Shown here: positions 61,463 through 64,000 of the stretch, one piece after another | Layout: each line of letters starts with the position of its first letter | How positions within the stretch are numbered: the stretch's first letter is position 1 | Source: Streptomyces sp. TLI_053 | GTDB lineage: Bacteria; Actinomycetota; Actinomycetes; Streptomycetales; Streptomycetaceae | DNA: 64,000 nucleotides | Direction: 5' to 3' | Assembly: GCF_900105395.1 (NCBI RefSeq) | Contig: NZ_LT629775.1 | Location: 744,001 to 808,000 of the forward strand | Notes under the pieces: generated by a model | The model's database searches: none | Told to the model about the DNA's origin: nothing | What the model saw: the letters and a program-made list of their open reading frames with translations, nothing else | Program-made: the position numbers and the translations under genes

Positions 61463-61487
61463 CAGCACCCCCGTTGCCTTCGGCACA

Positions 61488-61508
61488 GGCAGGAGCATCC
61501 GTCCTGCC
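61488..61508. promoter_or_regulatory. Inverted repeat in the mannanase leader
   Basis: GGCAGGA-N7-TCCTGCC, a perfect 7-bp inverted repeat, lies 26 nt upstream of the chosen mannanase start. It may be an operator or an mRNA hairpin over the ribosome site region. Confidence 0.4.
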
Positions 61509-61560
61509 GATGATCACACTAGGGGCTGGACGTCCGTCCGGACGACGGCCGGTGGGGGCG

Positions 61561-62223
61561 TCACCCCGGCCGGACCAGACGGTTCTCGTGGGCGTAGACC
61601 ACCGCCTGGATCCGGTCGCGGAGTTCCAGCTTCTGCAGGACCCGCCCCAGATGGGACTTCACGGTCGCCTCCGCCAGGTACAGGGCGGCCGCGATCTCGG
61701 CGTTGGACAGCCCCCGGCCGACCTCGACCAGCACCTCGCGCTCCCGGGCGCTGAGCCGGCCGAGCCGGTCGTCGCGCGCGGCAGCGCGGCCGTCCGGGAT
61801 GTGCGGGCGGAGGGTCTCCAGCAGGCGCCGGGTGATCCGCGGCGACACCACGGCGTCGCCCGCGGCCACGGTCCGGATCGCGCCGAGCAGCTCCTCCGGC
61901 CTGGTGTTCTTCAGCAGGAAGCCGGAGGCTCCGGCGTGCAGCCCGGCGAAGGCGTACTCGTCCAGGTCGAAGGTGGTGAGGATCAGCACCCTGCTCCGCG
62001 GGGAGACCCGGACCACCTCGCGGGTCGCCTCGATCCCGTCCGTCCCGGGCATCCGGACGTCCATCAGGACGACATCGGGGCGCAGCTCCCGGGCGAGCCG
62101 GACGGCCTGCTGCCCGTCCGCGGCCTCGCCGACCGGGGCCATGTCGGGCTGGGCGTCCAGGACGGTGCCGAAGGCCATCCGGAGCAGGGCCTCGTCGTCG
62201 ACGATCAGGATCCGGATCGTCAT
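61561..62223 (-). CDS. NarL/FixJ-type response regulator
   Basis: A 220-residue two-component regulator. The receiver domain has the acidic pair VDDE near residue 10, the phospho-acceptor Asp in VVLMDVRMPG (about D55), Thr in ILTTFD and Lys in FLLKNT. The LuxR-type helix-turn-helix is at about 155-215 (LSAREREVLVEVGRGLSNAEIA). The start overlaps the kinase stop (ATGA), so the pair is co-translated. Confidence 0.93.
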   Translation of the reverse strand: MTIRILIVDDEALLRMAFGTVLDAQPDMAPVGEAADGQQAVRLARELRPDVVLMDVRMPGTDGIEATREVVRVSPRSRVLILTTFDLDEYAFAGLHAGASGFLLKNTRPEELLGAIRTVAAGDAVVSPRITRRLLETLRPHIPDGRAAARDDRLGRLSAREREVLVEVGRGLSNAEIAAALYLAEATVKSHLGRVLQKLELRDRIQAVVYAHENRLVRPG

Positions 62224-63458
62224 GCGGGCACCGCCCCGGCGCTGTCGAGGAGCAGCCGGGTACGGACGCCCCAGCCGCCGCCCGGGAGCGGTCCGGCCCG
62301 CAGCGTGCCCCCGTAGGCGGCCGCGCGCTCGCGCATGCCGGGGATGCCGTGGCCGGAGGGTGCGGCGGCGGGGGCTCCGGCGGAGGGTGGCGGGCAGGGG
62401 CCGTTGTCGGTGACGTCGACGGTGACGGTGCCGGGCGAGCAGCCGATCCGGACCGTCGCGCCGGTGCCGGCGGGGGTGTGTTTGAGGGCGTTGGTCAAGG
62501 CTTCCTGCACCAGGCGGTAGACGGTGAGCTGGGCGGTGGCGGGCAGGTGGCCGTGGCCGCCGTGGACCTCCAGCCGGGTCGGCAGGCCGGCGGCGGACAT
62601 CTGCTCGGCGAGGGCGTCCAGTTGGGCGATTCCGGGCAGCGGGTGGCGCTCGGCGTCCGGTTCGTCGGACCGCAGGACGCCCAGCGAGCGCCGCATGTCG
62701 GTCAGCGCCTGCCGGCCGGTCCCGGAGATCTGCCGCATCGCCGCGTCGGCCCGGTCGGGCGACCGCTGCCGCGCGTAGCCGGCGGCGTCGGCGAGCGCGA
62801 CCATGACGGAGAGGTTGTGGGTGACGATGTCGTGCATCTCGCGGGTGATCCGCGCCCGTTCCTCGGCGACGGCGAGTCGTGCCCGCTGTTCCTGCTCCCG
62901 CTCCCGGTGTGCGGCCCGTTCCTCCACGGCGGCGAGGTAGGCGCGGGTGGTGCGTACGTTCGTCCCGAGGACGGCGGCGGCCACGGTCGTCGCGGTGACG
63001 GCGACGAACGGGGTGGCGAACGCGCCGTCCGGCGCCCAGCGCAGGCAGGCCAGCAGGACTCCCGCCTCCACGACGGCGGCGGCGGCCAGTGCGGTGCGCC
63101 GGTCGGAGCGCGCGGCCACCGTGTAGAGGGCCACCAGGACGGCGATGTCGGCGGGGAGTTGGACGTCCAGCAGCCACTGGACGGTGGCCGCGGCCACCAC
63201 CGCGCCGAACACCGCGAGCGGGGCCCGGCGGCGCCACAGCAGGGGCAGCGCGAGGGCGGCGGTGAGGGCCACGGTGAACGCCCGTTCCTGCGGCACGGGC
63301 ACGGTCGCGGCGTTGAGGAGGAGGAGCGCCGGGAGCAGCGCGTCCCATACCTGGGGCGGCAGCCGGGGGATCCGGCGGGCCGCGGCGGTGGCCGCCCGTC
63401 CCAGCCGGCCCGCCCACGGCCGGGGGGCCTTTCCGGGTACCGCGGCCGCCTCGGTCAT
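62220..63458 (-). CDS. Sensor histidine kinase (HisKA_3 type)
   Basis: A 412-residue kinase with about five membrane segments in the first 190 residues and no large extracellular domain. The dimerisation/phosphorylation motif is ARITREMHDIVTHNLSVMV with His near residue 215, and the ATPase has VYRLVQEALTNALKH, DNGPCPP and GHGIPGMRERA. ATG 63458 with AAGGACG upstream is chosen. A longer in-frame reading would add 77 residues derived from a 9-bp minisatellite and is unlikely. The signal is unknown; such pairs often sense envelope stress or antibiotics. Confidence 0.9.
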   Translation of the reverse strand: MTEAAAVPGKAPRPWAGRLGRAATAAARRIPRLPPQVWDALLPALLLLNAATVPVPQERAFTVALTAALALPLLWRRRAPLAVFGAVVAAATVQWLLDVQLPADIAVLVALYTVAARSDRRTALAAAAVVEAGVLLACLRWAPDGAFATPFVAVTATTVAAAVLGTNVRTTRAYLAAVEERAAHREREQEQRARLAVAEERARITREMHDIVTHNLSVMVALADAAGYARQRSPDRADAAMRQISGTGRQALTDMRRSLGVLRSDEPDAERHPLPGIAQLDALAEQMSAAGLPTRLEVHGGHGHLPATAQLTVYRLVQEALTNALKHTPAGTGATVRIGCSPGTVTVDVTDNGPCPPPSAGAPAAAPSGHGIPGMRERAAAYGGTLRAGPLPGGGWGVRTRLLLDSAGAVPA

Positions 63459-63462
63459 CGCA

Positions 63463-63598
63463 CGTCCTTGTCGTCCTTGTCGTCCTTGTCGTTCTGGTCG
63501 CTCTGGTCGCTCTGGTTCGCTCTTGTTGTTCTGGTTGTACTGGTTGTACTGGTTGCTCTTGTCGTTCGGGTCACGCTTGTCGTTCGGGTCGCTCTTGC
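63463..63598. repeat. 9-bp minisatellite, about 15 units, with a 1-nt slip
   Basis: Units such as CGTCCTTGT (three exact copies from 63463), CGCTCTGGT, TGTACTGGT and CGTTCGGGT run in register every 9 bp. One extra T at 63517 breaks the phase after the sixth unit. The array begins 5 nt upstream of the kinase ATG, overlapping its promoter or leader. The following 297 bp to 63895 show no gene. Confidence 0.9.
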
Positions 63599-63895
63599 AG
63601 CCGTGGGTGCTGCGCTTGCCCTGGTCGCTGTCGCCGTCCGGGCGTTTCCGCGGCCCTGTCACGGTAGGCCACCGGCCCGCCGGGCACATGCGCCCACCGT
63701 CGGACGGTGCCGGGGCCGTCTACGACCCGAGGAGGAGGGCGGACACCTCCCCCGGTCGCAACGCGACCGCCGGTCCGGGGCGCCCGGCTGCCACCCCGGT
63801 CGCAGCGGCAGGGGTGCCGGTGCCCGCCCGGGGTGGGACCGGGCGGCGACCCGGGGGCGATGCGGCGTCAGGTGCCCGCCGCCGACGATGGCCGG

Positions 63896-64000
63896 GTGAA
63901 CGAGATCATCTCGGGACTGTTCCTGTCCCCCCTGGAAATCCTCGCCCTGCTGGCCGCCCTCGCCCTGGTGGTGGCGCGCTGGCTGCCCCCGGCCGCCCGC
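63896..64000 (+). CDS. Partial membrane protein, cut by window edge
   Basis: A reading frame from GTG 63896 (VNEIISGLFLSPLEILALLA...) runs open to the window end, 35 codons. It shows one clear hydrophobic segment (LEILALLAALALVVARWL) followed by proline and arginine residues. No ribosome site is strong, but the composition suggests the N-terminus of a small membrane protein. It cannot be identified. Confidence 0.4.
   Translation, partial: MNEIISGLFLSPLEILALLAALALVVARWLPPAAR

Noticed and set aside
63463..63689. N-terminal extension of the histidine kinase through the minisatellite
   Set aside because: A good ribosome site precedes the inner ATG, and the extension is encoded by repeats with a phase-breaking insertion.

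Overview
The window is very GC-rich, uses GTG and TTG starts freely, is densely packed, and carries secreted enzymes with ricin-type, discoidin and CBM-like modules, ROK and DeoR sugar regulators, and sugar ABC operons that lack their own ATPase. These traits point to a chromosomal segment of Streptomycetaceae (Streptomyces or Kitasatospora); I cannot resolve the genus. I see no rRNA, tRNA, CRISPR array, transposase or integrase.

Layout. (1) 1-7.1 kb: a siderophore-type ABC ATPase, a TetR regulator divergent from an amino-acid-type permease and amidase, a DEDDh exonuclease and a secreted ricin-domain protein. (2) 7.1-17.4 kb: an apparent amino-sugar locus with a secreted GH31 enzyme, a SIS-domain sugar-phosphate enzyme, a NagA-type deacetylase, a DeoR regulator and a sugar ABC transporter. 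Four intergenic sites share a 10-bp-spaced direct repeat (RAGCA-N5-RAGCA) and may be one regulon. (3) 17.4-18.5 kb: an RNA-ligase-like protein with an N-terminal DNA-binding-like segment, apparently expressed from a leaderless promoter. (4) 18.5-28.4 kb: a second sugar ABC operon with a DUF5107/TPR protein, a divergent ROK regulator and a large secreted propeller/ricin protein.

(5) 28.4-42.4 kb: the most striking region. It is a vitamin B12 block with three cobalamin riboswitches in about 2.7 kb. One (minus strand) precedes a six-gene operon: a LAXTG-anchored surface protein with two alpha/alpha-toroid units, a membrane-anchored relative of its head domain, and an ECF transporter (EcfT, fused double ATPase, S component), then a small coiled-coil protein. 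The second precedes a secreted protein with the architecture of animal transcobalamin/intrinsic factor (toroid plus DUF4430-like beta domain). The third precedes metE. I infer a surface-to-cytoplasm B12 capture system under B12 feedback.

(6) 42.4-53.7 kb: metF, folP, then propionate catabolism (prpR, prpC, prpB, prpD, with thiI inserted), the cobinamide-salvage gene cbiZ and a uracil/xanthine-type permease. Together with metE this groups B12-independent enzymes beside B12 scavenging. (7) 53.7-64 kb: a polysaccharide-lyase-like secreted protein, a TMEM175-type channel, an Rpf-like protein with a long leader, katG, a DUF5959-like protein, a secreted GH26 mannanase with two repeated C-terminal modules, and a NarL-type two-component system preceded by a 9-bp minisatellite. 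A partial membrane protein reaches the right edge.
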